DNA of 64,000 bases from Euglena gracilis (lineage: Eukaryota; Euglenida; Euglenophyceae; Euglenales): positions 34,080,680-34,144,679 of the forward strand of contig CP154955.1 of assembly GCA_039621445.1 (NCBI GenBank), written 5' to 3'. The notes beneath the pieces were generated by a model. The model ran no database searches. It had not been told where the DNA came from and was given only the letters and a program-made list of their open reading frames with translations. The translations under genes were made by a program, and so were the position numbers. This document shows positions 21,162-31,099 of this stretch, one piece after another (the stretch's first letter is position 1; each line of letters begins with the position of its first letter).

Positions 21162-21566
21162 CAGGGTTCGATATAAGGAGGGCGTACATGGTTTAGGTGG
21201 GGGGGGGTGTCCCCCCCCCCCCCCCCCCCCTCCTGGCCCGCAGGGGGGGGTCCGGACCACCCCCCCCCCACCTGCCAGGGGGGTCCGGACCGACCCTCGG
21301 GGGGTTTCCAGGACCCCCCCCAAAAAGGGTCAATTTTTTCCTCCGGCGCTTCGCGCCGAAAATTTTTTTGCATTTTTGGCACATTTTTGCCCAAAAAGTG
21401 CCCAAAATGGCATTTTTGGTCGTTTTGGGGGGTCAAAAATTTTCGGCCACCCTGACCGCGCACCTGTTTAGGGGGGGGGGGGTGCCCCCCCCCCCCCCCC
21501 CCCCCTCCTGGCCCGCAGGGGGGGGTCCGGACCACCCCCCCCCACCTGTCCTTATGTCGAACCCTG
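21162..21566. mobile_element. hAT-like MITE with C20 runs
   Basis: The 405-bp element has ends CAGGGTTCGATATAAGGA and TCCTTATGTCGAACCCTG and an exact 8-bp duplication CTACCGTC (21154-21161 and 21567-21574). The interior has duplicated blocks with about 20-nt C runs followed by TCCTGGCCCGCAGGGGGGG, and a central CCGGCGCTTCGCGCCG hairpin at about 21342. Open frames are artefacts of these runs. TIR start CAGGG and 8-bp TSD point to hAT. Confidence 0.9.
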
Positions 21567-21589
21567 CTACCGTCTCTGATGCCGTACAT

Positions 21590-21840
21590 TCTTGTGACAG
21601 TTCCCGGTCTCCGCAGTGGTCCACCGCCCATGCGGTCGTTCCCCCGACGCCCCTGGCACGGGCCTGGCAGACCCCCGAACTGCTGAGGCGGTTCATGCGG
21701 GCGGGTCCCGATGCTGCGGCACGCCCCGGTGCCGGTGGGCCAGCTCCTCCACACCGCGCTCACCCTCGTCCTCGCCTTCCTGTACCTCTCCACCAGACTG
21801 GCCCATTGCCTGATGTGCTTTGGGGGTGGGTGGGTGGGTG
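21590..21840 (+). CDS. exon-like block with a membrane segment
   Basis: Just right of the MITE a GC-rich block follows CTCCGCAG (possible acceptor at 21616). One frame reads AWQTPELLRRFMRAGPD; a shifted frame continues with MLRHAPVPVGQ and then a hydrophobic run LLHTALTLVLAFLYLSTRL that could span a membrane. Either a small intron, an indel, or wrong frame choice separates them. It could belong to one gene with the blocks at 22430, 22850 and 23590. No family recognised. Confidence 0.35.
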
Positions 21841-22429
21841 GGTGCGTGGGTGCGTGCGAGCAGTGTTTTGCATCATTTTCTTGACAGTTGGTGTGCATTC
21901 TGCTGCAGGTTGCAGCACTACTGGAAGGGAATGGCATCTTTATGAATAATAAGGCAGGTTGGAAGCAAGAAGCAAGCAGTCAGATTTAAAAATAAAAAAA
22001 TTCAAAATCAGAGTAAAAGCGCCAAAAGGGGAACATTTCCACGGAAGGCACCACCGCGCGCACCCTCTCTCTTATGGCCATGGGCCGCTCTCAGTTGCAG
22101 GACCCTGCTCAAGCCGCCTTGCAGCTCGAGTGCGGGCAGGAAGAGACGGTCTCCCACGGATCCCCCGGCTCCCCCACTCAATTCTGGGTTGACCCCCCGT
22201 TGAGGGACCACTTCTCACAAAGTGCACAAAGTGCATTTATATGTTTTTCGGGGGATTCCTCATGTACTTTTGAATCGTTTGGTGGAGGGCATGGTTTGGG
22301 TATTTTGAGGGAATGACGACGCTTTCTTTTTGGCAAGAGGACGTGGAGTGGCCCGCACCCACCCACTTCCCCGTGCACTGGGACGATTGGGAAGAGGTTG
22401 AATAGGCAATGAGACTGAAGGGTTCGCAG

Positions 22430-22600
22430 GCCCCTCTGGCGAGCGGGCGGCGGAACTCCGTGCCGCCATCCGGGCGTTCGTGGCGCGTGACGCGGCGGCC
22501 ATCGAGCAGTTCTTGAAGCGGGGCCCCGCCAGCGGCTTTGTGGTGCTGCTGGCCCGCCACTGCCTCGAGCTGTTGGACCGCCCCCACCCCACTGCCTGCA
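22430..22600 (+). CDS. helical exon, unrecognised
   Basis: After GGTTCGCAG (acceptor AG at 22428-22429) the frame reads GERAAELRAAIRAFVARDAA then AIEQFLKRGPASGFVVLLAR and HCLELLDR. This is strongly helical and alanine-rich, and GC content is high only across this block. The 3' splice partner is unclear; the only close GT lies inside the LELLDR codons. It is probably the same gene as 22850-22950 and 23590-23653. Function unknown. Confidence 0.5.
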
Positions 22601-22849
22601 CCCCTCCCCCCGCCACAGGCTGAGAAAGCCGGAACGGCTTCCGGGTGTTTTTGTTTTGATTTCGGCAGATGGTTGAAGCCCGGCTTTCCAACAAGCCCCT
22701 ATTTCACTGCTCCAGCCAACTCCCCGCCCAACCTGGCGTATCAGCCGACAAAGCGAGGTGAGTAAGACTCTCCACCCTCCTGCCCCCCCCCCCCCGCCCT
22801 GTGAGGTGGGAGGGCGGTCTGCTGGCCCCTCCCCCTCCCCTGTCTCCGG

Positions 22850-22950
22850 CCGCGGGGTGCCGGAGACACGACGTTCCGGGAAGAGGCCGGCGCGGAGGCG
22901 GAGGTGCGGACGGCAGCCAGGGCAGCAGAGGAGGACAAGGCGTGCCCCTT
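22850..22950 (+). CDS. small alanine/glutamate-rich exon, unrecognised
   Basis: A GC-rich block whose preferred frame reads GDTTFREEAGAEAEVRTAAR then AAEEDKACP, a probable helix. Ends not resolved. It lies in order with the neighbouring exon at 22430-22600. Confidence 0.3.
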
Positions 22951-23589
22951 GGCATCCTTTCCGTCTTTGGCCGGGAGTTCCCAGGGATGGAATCACAACC
23001 TGCATGCAGACAGGAAAGCAGCCGCCCACCTCTGAGTGCCCCCTCAGGGGGGATGTTCTGGAGGATGCATTTGGGAGTTCCAAACAAATTCTTTTTGATC
23101 TTTTTTTTTCTGTCTTGCAAGGATGCCCCTCATATCTCTGCTATTCATTTTCAGGAAGGAAATAACAACTGTTTCTTTTGTGCACCATTCTTATTTTGCT
23201 GTCAAGATGGGAGTGTCTCATTTGAATGATTTAATCGGAGGTGCGAAATTTAATGTAGTGCAGGGAAGTATGCAAATTTAGACGATGGATTCTTTCCCAA
23301 AAAAACATACATATTCTCAGATACAAACAGCGCATATTTGTGTGGTTTTTGGGCATTGCAGCATCTTACATAAAATTTTAATATTTTTTTGCAAATTATT
23401 ATTGTTTACAATTTTTTTTAATTGATGTGATGACATTGTGGAAAGTGGGAGAAAATGCGAGAATCAGCACTGGTTTTATGATTATGAAATAGCCCAAGTT
23501 GCTTAATTTTTTTTTGCACACGTCAGAGGATGTGGTGACGTGGTGACGTTGTGGATCGCTTGAGCTAACTGCCATCCCAATTTCTGCAG

Positions 23590-23653
23590 GAAGACCCTCG
23601 TGACGATGACACTGAGAGTGACTGCCCGGCCAACGAGAATGACGAGCTCGACA
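23590..23653 (+). CDS. 64-nt acidic micro-exon
   Basis: The splice sites here are canonical: TTTCTGCAG ends at 23589 and GTGAGT begins at 23654. The 64-nt exon encodes an acidic stretch (EDPRDDDTESDCPANENDEL). Flanks are AT-rich with T tracts. It is too short for domain assignment; the sites are the main evidence. Between 23660 and 24660 I see no coding; a C/G-run inverted word pair at about 24205-24240 is the only structure. Confidence 0.5.
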
Positions 23654-24666
23654 GTGAGTTGCAACAATTCGCAGTGTGTCACCCACAGTGAGACCAAAAT
23701 CTATTTTTTTTTGCCCTTGAGTCTCAATTTCCATTTTAAAAAAAATTGGCAGCTCCTTCCCCAAGAATAGGAGCATATGGATTGGAATTATGCATACATA
23801 CATGCACACATATATGTATATATGTCTATTATTATATTATATACATATTTTTTCAGATTATTAGCATCCCTTTTGGGACCAAAAATCGAAATAGCAGTCG
23901 AAATCGTCAGCAAGCAGCCAAAAATCAAACTTGCATGCTATAACAAGGACGAAGGAACAGGTATTTCAGCAGCAGCCGTTTCTTACTAAAATAATTGCCA
24001 TGGTTTTGAGGGATGATGTGGAAGAATGAGACCCTTTTCGAGCTGTCTCTCTGCCACCCTTTTTTCTCATCATTTTCTTGTTTCCTCCCATGGCACAGAT
24101 GGTCTTTCAAGGTGTTTTTCTGATGTGCAGGCAAATGGTTTTTGTTGCTGGAATCTATTGATGTTTTATTCTCATCCTAAGAGTAAGATCCTCTCCATTT
24201 TTTAACCCCCCACAATCCCGTGTGTGGGGGGGGTTTAATCGATTGGGCAGGTCAAGGAATTGTTGGTCAATATCTGCCAAATCACCCCAAATACCCCCTC
24301 GACATTATGACATATTGCTTGACGAAATTGTCGAAATTGACATTTCGTCATGACCTTGGTACATGAAAGTTACAAAAATTGATTTTGGCTAGGGGGAGAA
24401 AACGTTACTGGACACTTGTTACCCCCCCTTTAACCAACCACGAAACAAATCAGTATACCGAAAAACCGAAAGCCAAGGTCTCAAAACTGGTCTCGGAACC
24501 ACCCCATATATACCCGGCGTGCCTCCAGTCGCCGAACCCGGGCCGGCCGGTCCTAACCCTAACCCTACGCCTTTGCTAACCCTCTAACCCCAGGTATACA
24601 CTGTGGCCAACCAAGTGTCCATTTTGATATCCCCCAGGGTGGGTATCAAAAGTTACACCTGCCATA

Positions 24667-24694
24667 TAGAGATACACACACACACACGCACACA

Positions 24695-24737
<43 letters not shown>
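24667..24737. repeat. CA then GT microsatellite
   Basis: (CA)n with an ACGC interruption passes into (GT)n, making a long imperfect inverted repeat 15 bp before the pogo-type element. Confidence 0.9.
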
Positions 24738-24738
<1 letters not shown>

Positions 24739-24754
24739 AGCAACCTTCTATTTA

Positions 24755-27111
24755 AACCCCCCCCCAAATATAAGACACCGGTGTCTTATATTTGGGTGTC
24801 GAACAATTTCCCCAAAGGGTGTCTTATATTTGGGGGGTGTCTTATATTTGGGTTTCAGGTGGATGACTGAGGGGTGTCTTATATTTGGACACCTTTCCAG
24901 CAAGTACGTTGTTGTGCTAATGTCCTCGTCCCTTCACATATAGGGTTTTCTTTATGTCTGACGGGTCGTCTTCCGAGGCTTTGGAGAGTGTGTATGCTGA
25001 AAGCGACCAATCTGCAAGTGGTGATGAAAGTTGTGCGTCCAGTTGTGCCAATGCTTCTTCTGAAGAATCTGGTAGTGATGTCGGTGACAAGAAAATTCGG
25101 AAGAAATACACTGTGGATTACAAGTTGAAAGTCATCCATAAAGCAGAGAGCAGTTCAATTGGGCAGGCATCCAAGCAAAGTGGAATCTCCAAAAGCATGA
25201 TGAGCAAGTGGATGCAACAGAAGGAAAAGTTAGTGCAGGCTTCCAGAGCAGGTGGAAAGAAGAGGGCCCGGTTGGGTGATGGTGGACGTAAAAGATTCTT
25301 CCCCAAAGTTGAAGACAAGCTCGAAGCCTGGATAAAAGACCGAAAGGCCAACAAAAAGCGCACCCCTAAAAAGGCAGCATTGCAACAAGCACAGGTGAAA
25401 TTTCGAGCTTTCCTTTTTACTGGGACCCATTTTTCGCTTTTTAATTCAGGTTTTCCTTGCAGAAGAAAACAAGCGCTCTCCTTGGCCAAAAATGGTTTAG
25501 CAGTTTCTTGAGGCGGAAGAAATTGGCACAACGGACAATCAAGAGAAGGGTGAAGGTGACAGATGCTCAGCTCAAAGAGCAAGCTTTGGAATTCCACTCC
25601 ACCATCCGAACGGTTGGAAAGAGAGTGGTCACTCGAACAGGTGTTTTTCATTTCCTGAGAAGTTGTTGCTGTTGTTGTGTTCCGTCAGGGACTTTGTCTT
25701 TCGCACCAGAGGACGTGGCGAACAGCGATGAGATACCCCTAGCTTTCTCAGGCTCAGATGGGCGAACGACAATCACAGCAAAAGGTTTCTTCTCCGTTTG
25801 TTCCTTTTCCCGCCTTCTGAATACCTATCAGGTGTCGATGACGTTGCAGTGATTGAAAATGGGAACTGGGACAAATGCATGAGCACCGTAGTGGTCACCA
25901 TCTTCGGGACAAGGTGATGCGCATCAAACCCGTGGTAGTGTTCTTTGGGAAGGGCAGGAGGATCTCTGCCGCTGAACGAGCACAATGGGACCCCGACATC
26001 TTGGTCACCTTCCAGGTTGTCATAAACACAATGTTCTCCAATTGGGTGTTTTTCTCCAAGGAGGAAGCAGTGGCTGATGAAGAGACGTGGAATTTGATCA
26101 TCGAGGAGTGGAAGGCAAACGTTCCAAAAGATTTCCCAAAACTGCTGATCTTCGATCATGCACCTGTCCACGGACTGCAAAGTTTGACCGACCAATGGCG
26201 CAAAATGCTGGTACGAAACGGAATTATGCCTTTTTCGTTCTTGTGATTCTGCACAGGTGAGGCGTGTATTGGTGCCACCAGGATTGACCAGCTATTTCCA
26301 GTACATTGACGTGTACTTCGCCTCGACATTCAAGGTGAACTACACGAAGCTGTTTACCGACTGGTTGGTTGCTGATCCACCAATGCCCAATGCCTCAGAA
26401 AGGCGCGTCCTGCACACCAAGTGGGTTGCGGCTGCAGTCAAGCAAACCCTTCTCACTGCAGACGTTGCCGGAGCATTCGCTCAGCTGGGGTACACCTGGC
26501 TGGGGAGTAAGCCTAAGTGTCGTGGTCTCCCAGACTACGACTACTCCTCCCCTGTTGAGGAGTTTCCTATACTGTTGCCGGGACCACCTGCGCACGTCCC
26601 AATCCCAGTTGCTCCTGTCTCAAGGATGGTAAAAACAGGAAACTGGGAAAGGGAAGGAATGAAAAAAAATTTTTCAGCATGTTCCAAAAAATACTGCCTC
26701 ATTTTTTTTTAGAAATCGGAAAATGGGAATACTGGCACACTTGTCTGAACGGCATTCATCACCATTTGCAGATTGGTCGCTTTCTTGTTGTTCAAAATAA
26801 TAGACTCCCATCCTTGTTCCGCTACACCCAAAAAGCAGTTGCTTCTGACCTCCTGCTTCACCCAAAAGCAGTAGACTGGATGTGCACTGGTTGGTTGCTT
26901 TCATCGCTTGACATTTGCTGCTCCGCACTCACTATGGAAAGCCTTTCATGGGGGGTGTCTTATATTTGGAGAAGTTGGTGCCAGCCCAGGGGTGTCTTAT
27001 ATTTGGGGGGTGTCTTATATTTGGGTGTCGGCCCGAAAATCCCCAAAGGGTGTCTTATATTTGGGGGGTGTCTTATAGTGAGGGGTGTCTTATATTTGGG
27101 GGGGGGGGGTT
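24755..27111 (+). mobile_element. pogo/CENP-B-type DNA transposon with motif-array ends
   Basis: The outer ends are AACCCCC...AAATATAAGACACC on the left and its complement GGTGTCTTATATTTGGGGG...TT on the right. Behind the left tip lie four more GGTGTCTTATATTTGGG copies (about 24780, 24820, 24836, 24874); the right end has six (26956, 26991, 27007, 27049, a truncated one at about 27067, and 27084). The interior encodes an intron-containing pogo-type transposase (24954-26748). Borders are TA-rich, compatible with TA-target insertion; the exact duplication is ambiguous. Confidence 0.85.
24954..26748 (+). CDS. pogo-type (CENP-B/DDE_1) transposase, 6 exons, one frameshift
   Basis: Exon 1 (24954-25394) has an acidic, serine-rich start, then a CENP-B N-terminal helix-turn-helix (YTVDYKLKVIHKAE, SKQSGISKSMMSKWMQQ). 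Exon 2 (25463-25640) holds the second DNA-binding domain (KKTSALLGQKWFSSFLRR). Exon 3 (25689-25784) carries the first catalytic aspartate in NSDEIPL. Exon 4 (25832-26210) carries the second in LLIFDHAPVH. Exon 5 (26257-26628) carries the third in QYIDVYF, giving a DDD triad. Exon 6 (26713-26748) supplies a short tail and a TGA. The introns are 46-84 nt and have GT..AG borders. At about 25905-25910 the frame slips by one base between TIFG and the DKVMRIKP region, so this copy is probably inactive unless the indel is a sequencing error. Confidence 0.82.
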
Positions 27112-27132
27112 ACCCTTCGGGGGGGGACAAGT

Positions 27133-27555
27133 AGAAGCTCCAGGGGGGGGGGTCATATCGTGACGCCCAGGTCCTGTTTCGGAGGAAAGTTGAAATTCCC
27201 AGAAAGAGTCCCATTTTTTTAGGAATCTAGGGGGAAGTTCAGCCCCGTTTTGGACCAAGTTCGGCGGAATTTCGGCAGAATTCGGCAGTCTTTAGGCAAA
27301 ATGCACTCCCAAAAGTCTTCCGAAAGGGGCTCCCGAGAGGGGGACCTAACTTCTTCTGCATAATTATTCCCCTAAAAATGGGGCAATTTTCGGCGCGACG
27401 GTCCAAACCCAAACCCCCTCCTAAAAAGCAGACCCATCTTCCCTGTATCCGCTGACAGTTGCCTTAGAATCGGGGCGGTTCTGGGGTGAAACGGACCGAA
27501 AAGCCGGAAAGTGGGATGTGGGTGCCGCCATACGCCCCCCCCCCCTGGAGCTTCT
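27133..27555. mobile_element. TIR element AGAAGCTCCAGGGG
   Basis: The left end AGAAGCTCCAGGGGGGGGG (about 27133) and the right end CCCCCCCTGGAGCTTCT (to 27555) are inverted repeats enclosing about 390 bp without coding. It begins about 20 bp after the pogo-type element. No target duplication was identified. Internal words include GTTCGGCGGAATTTCGGCAG. Confidence 0.6.
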
Positions 27556-27867
27556 TCTCAGCCCCGTAAGGTAATTATTTTTTGTTCATCGAACAACAAA
27601 ACAGTGTGGCATTTTGATATTTTTTTTGTGCTTACTACCTCATGATTATCCATGCATCAAAACATGCATCATTCTTAACGTTGGCAGTCTGCACAATGCC
27701 TTTTTTGGCCTTCACCCTGCAAAGTTATTTTAGGTGTGCAAAGTTTCAGGGCACTGCCAAGGTATTTTGGGGTGCTATTTTTTTGATCCATTTAATGCTT
27801 TAAAACCTTTGTTTCCTGCCAAATCAAACGTTCCAACACAACTTTTTTTTGGGCTGGCTTGTGATGC

Positions 27868-28018
27868 GGGCCAGCAGGTCCCCTCCCGTCCCCCCGCCAC
27901 CCAGGACGTCCAGACCCCGACTTGGCTGGAGAGGCGGCTGGCGAAGCACTTCGACCTGGCGCAGTTCCACGCGCAATTCTTCTTCCATGCGATGCGGATG
28001 CGCCGCCAGCGCTCGGCT
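27868..28018 (+). CDS. GC-rich exon, possibly 5' part of the LicD-type gene
   Basis: The preferred frame reads TPTWLERRLAKHFDLAQFHA then QFFFHAMRMRRQRS, a basic and aromatic helix. Upstream is AT-rich; GC content falls sharply after 28015. An AG at about 27867 or 27874 is a possible acceptor; no canonical donor is evident. It is the nearest plus-strand exon-like block before the LicD-type exons and could encode the region N-terminal to the catalytic domain, but I have no direct link. Confidence 0.4.
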
Positions 28019-28472
28019 GGACTACATCAATCAATCCAAGACCCTTTGGGACCTGAAAAAGACAATGTGGGATTCTTCCTTTTGTCGAGAAAGCGTAACA
28101 AACGCAAGCGGGCTTGATATCTGGGATGCTTTGGTTTTCTCCTTCGACGCTTTCTTAGAAATCCGTTGCCCTGATCTCCATGGAATCTTCCAGATGTGTC
28201 CATGACACGCATTTGCTGCGATTTCGCTGGGCAGCAGCCGGCCGGTGTGCCAACCGCATCAACTGCGCGTGGAAGTTGGATGGTAGCTGGTTTCCCTGGC
28301 GGGGGTATGACAAGTTCGACATCAGTGGGTGCGATCAGGTCCGTCCCCCATGCATGACAGGCTGCGCAAAGTCGAAGTCCGTCCAACCTGCGTGATGTCA
28401 TTTTTTATTTTTAATGTGTTATTTATTACTTTTTATTCAATTTATTTTTGATTTATTGTTTTTGTATTTGAG

Positions 28473-28726
28473 TTGAGTCCTCTGGTCAATGGAGCCGAGT
28501 CTCAGAGGGTGGAGTGCCGACAAGCATTTGCGTTGCTGAGGTTTGCACTCACCCTGGGCCACCCCCTCCAGGAGACCCCCGAGTGCCTCCTGTGGCGCCA
28601 CCCCCGCCTCAACAACTCCCTCCACGCCGCGGACCACGTCTACCGCAAGTGCTGCATCGAGCACCGCCGCCTGAAGAAGACGCTGCAGTGGGCATTGGAC
28701 GCCATCCACGCCCACAACGTGTCCGC
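28473..28726 (+). CDS. LicD/fukutin-type protein, exon before the catalytic motif
   Basis: The open segment (start uncertain; the strongly GC-rich part begins about 28545) encodes ECLLWRHPRLNNSLHAADHV, then CCIEHRRLKKTLQWALDAIH and AHNVSA, and ends at a donor CCGC then GTGGCT, phase 2. The helix followed by an IHxHNV-type turn is what precedes the GTLLG strand in LicD-family proteins. The split codon completes with the first base of the exon at 30091, giving NVSAPLLAMGSL across the join. This phase agreement supports both exons belonging to one gene. Confidence 0.65.
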
Positions 28727-29783
28727 GTGGCTCGCTCCCAGGGGATTGCCGATGTGAAATGCGTCTTTGGCCAGCAAATTTGTTCCTGGCTGGCTGAAGC
28801 CAGGAACAATTCCTCTGTTTTGTGTTACAAAAAAAATGCGAGAAATCATGAATCAGCACAAAAATGGAGCTTTCCTGAAAATCATAAGAATCCGAATTTT
28901 GGACGATGATTTTTTTGCTTTTGGAGGTTGAATTTTTTGAAGGTTTGGAACAAACATATTCTCAATTTGAAAAGAGCAAGTCCACCAGGAGATTTCTGGG
29001 GTTTTCAATGTTTTAAGTTTTGCCTTAGCGTCTGGAAATCCTCTACAAATAATTTCTGGGAGTATTTGGGAGTCTTGTGTTGCATGCCCCCCACAGTCAT
29101 CGCAACCTCGGCCAGAAGACACAAAAAGAAAAAAAAAACAGGATTTGAAAGCAGGAGAAAAGAATCAATGATTTTGTTGCCGCATTTTTGTAAGCTGTTT
29201 CCCTGTTTATAAATTTGGTCACCCCTCCATCCGAAGGCTCATAGAAAAACACGTGGGGTGTGTATTTTTATTTTCCTATTTGGGGTAACATTTTTGTGCG
29301 GTGCCAGGAGCTCTTCTCAAAGTGATTTCTTTTAACCCATTGGCAGAAAGGGTGGCAAACATACATGTGGCTGCCATCTGAAAAATGGATATAGGTAGCA
29401 AAGTTGGTGGGAAATTATGGAAAATGTGTAAAAATGCACAGAAATTCACCAATGCTGCACCCACCCCACATTGTGCCAACCGAGCGATCCCCACCCCCCG
29501 AGCAGCACCTTTAGCACAAGAACCCCATCCTCCCTGTTGAAAAGAGCCTACTTGGAATTGCTTTGCCGAAGGCCGCAATCTGATGCACAACCATGGCGAT
29601 GCAGAGTATCACTTTGTGTCATGGTAGGCTCTAGACGTTGTTATGTTGTGGTGGGCCACAATTCTGATGTTCTGTGATGTCTTCTCAGTATTTTTCTTAA
29701 TGTTTGACGTCTCTGGCCCAGCTTTCTGCTTACGTGTTTGCAGTACCCCGGGAGGAGGGGGCTGGACTGCAGCTAGTCTGAAT

Positions 29784-30062
29784 TTGCCTAGTGGAAATCC
29801 CAGTGGACCCCCCCCCCGTGGGAGCAGGGCTAGCTGGTGGAATTTTTTTTTCCAGTGACCGGCACGAATCGCAATAATTTTTGTTGGTCTCCCAAAACAA
29901 CTGGCCAAAACTGCCCATTTTTGGCCATTTTTTGGATTTTTTTTTGGCCCAAAAAAACCTCATTTCCACCTCAGAGTTTTTGTTTTTTTTGCAGTTTGGG
30001 GTGACCCCCAGACCCCCCCCCCTGGGGAGGGGGTCTAGCCAGTCCCTTTTTTCCAGTGTTCT
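29784..30062. repeat. repeat with CTAG..TTCCAGTG words (intron of LicD-type gene)
   Basis: Three copies of a CTAGTGGAA..CCAGTG-type word (about 29790, 29830, 30038) flank a core with CAGTGACCGGCACGAATCG and CCATTTTTGGCCATTTTTTGG. A relative at 38170-38415 shares these words. It resembles the G/C-run MITEs, but ends and duplication were not defined. It fills the last 300 bp of the intron between 28727 and 30090. Confidence 0.5.
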
Positions 30063-30090
30063 CCCACCCTTCAGTGGGGAGGAGGGGCAG

Positions 30091-30208
30091 CCCCCTGTTG
30101 GCCATGGGCTCCCTGATGGGGCAGGTGCGCCACAAGGGGGTGCTGATCCCATGGGACACTGACATCGACCTGTACGTCGACGGCGACCACGAGGACCGGC
30201 TGCTGAAG
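30091..30208 (+). CDS. LicD/fukutin-type nucleotidyltransferase, catalytic exon
   Basis: The exon starts after GGGGCAG and ends at CTGAAG then GTGTGC (phase 0). It encodes GSLMGQVRHKGVLIPWDTDI then DLYVDGDHEDRLLK, the signature of the LicD/FKTN/FKRP family: GTLLG, RHKG and PWDxDID, whose aspartates bind the metal in this nucleotidyltransferase fold. Family members transfer phosphocholine (bacterial LicD) or ribitol phosphate (fukutin and FKRP in the secretory pathway) to glycans. The substrate here cannot be read from the sequence. At least one exon between here and 30935 is expected but not confidently placed. Confidence 0.85.
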
Positions 30209-30359
30209 GTGTGCGCGCCGGCCGCCCCGCTGCCCGCTCACTCGCCTGCGTGGGGCAACAGAGGTCATGGCGGATTGTTAGAATGCATGTGGTGAGGTTG
30301 TGGGGGTAATGAGGTTGTGGGTGAACGGATGGGCTGGCCACCGCCTCCCGATTCTCTGG

Positions 30360-30900
30360 GCAGGCGTTCCCCAACACGGCCCCCCGCCAGCACTGGTTTG
30401 GCCGGGACCCCCAGGCAGGCTGTGGTCTTGCCCCTCATGCCCAGGGTGTTTGTCTCCCACCCGTTTCCCAACCGCCCCAAAGTGGAGCCGCCTCCACAAG
30501 CAGTGGTTGGAGGTGCGGATTCAAAAGTTCAAGAAAGGAGATGTTATTTTTGGTGAACAGCGGAACGAAACCCTGAACAAAAAGGATATTGTTTCATTCA
30601 TGGATTTCTTTCCAACGGTCTTGCCTTTAGAAGTGTCTACGCTGAAAACTTTTGTGAGTTACACGTGTGCGGTAAGCTGTTTGAAATAAGAAATGCCAAG
30701 AGCTACCTGGTGCAGACCCGCCGGTGGTGGACACTGCTGCATAGCGGGGTCCGGCTTCAAAGGACAGGAGCCAGCCTGCCCCCAGGGCCGGGCGGTGTAC
30801 TGGATCTACTACCACCCCACCCCGAAGCCCAGCGTTGGTTGGGGGTCCAACCCAACCGCAATCCCTCCTTGGCCTGGGTCCTGTTGGCTTGCAGCTTGTG
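30360..30900 (+). CDS. candidate middle exons of the LicD-type gene
   Basis: Several exon-like pieces lie between the catalytic and C-terminal exons, but no set could be chained with certainty. Candidates are a block after CTGGGCAG at 30363 (AFPNTAPRQHWFGRDPQ), a 40-nt piece between TTTAG (30631) and GTAAGC (30672), and a GC-rich block at about 30690-30835 in which one frame reads CPQGRAVYWIYYHPTPKP and another AKSYLVQTRRWWTLLHSG. The next confirmed exon needs a phase 1 partner. LicD proteins have a WxDI/Y-type segment here; YWIYYHP could be a diverged form. Confidence 0.35.
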
Positions 30901-30934
30901 GTTTGTGCTTGTGCGCTGACAAGCATCCCCCCAG

Positions 30935-31099
30935 TCTCTGACCAGCTGGCGCTGGATGTGGTTTCGGACTCCCACATCGAGCTGTGGATGTGGCGGAAGG
31001 GCCCAACCAAGGACCCCACGGTGCACAACCGCCACGTCTACCCCCTCCAGCGCTGCCACCTCTACGGCTACGCCGCGTGGTGCCCCGCCGACAGCCCTG
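30935..31099 (+). CDS. LicD/fukutin-type protein, penultimate exon
   Basis: After TCCCCCCAG the exon encodes DQLALDVVSDSHIELWMW, then HNRHVYPLQRCHLYGYAAWC and PADSP, ending phase 1 at CCTG then GTACAT. The pattern of a hydrophobic strand, (I/V)(F/Y)PLxxCxxxG and a CPADP-like turn is the conserved C-terminal part of LicD-family proteins. The leftover base joins with the two first bases of the exon at 31857 to make an alanine codon, keeping frame. Confidence 0.8.

Noticed and set aside
21197-21949. 250-codon proline-rich frame and antisense glycine-rich 286-codon frame
   Set aside because: They cross the hAT-like MITE (21162-21566) with its 20-nt C runs; coding would require reading through a MITE with a precise target duplication.
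24551-24598. CCTAACCCTAACCCTA, telomere-like repeat
   Set aside because: Only about two and a half perfect units plus two degenerate ones, internal to the window and flanked by unique sequence. It could be an interstitial scar but is too short to call a telomere.
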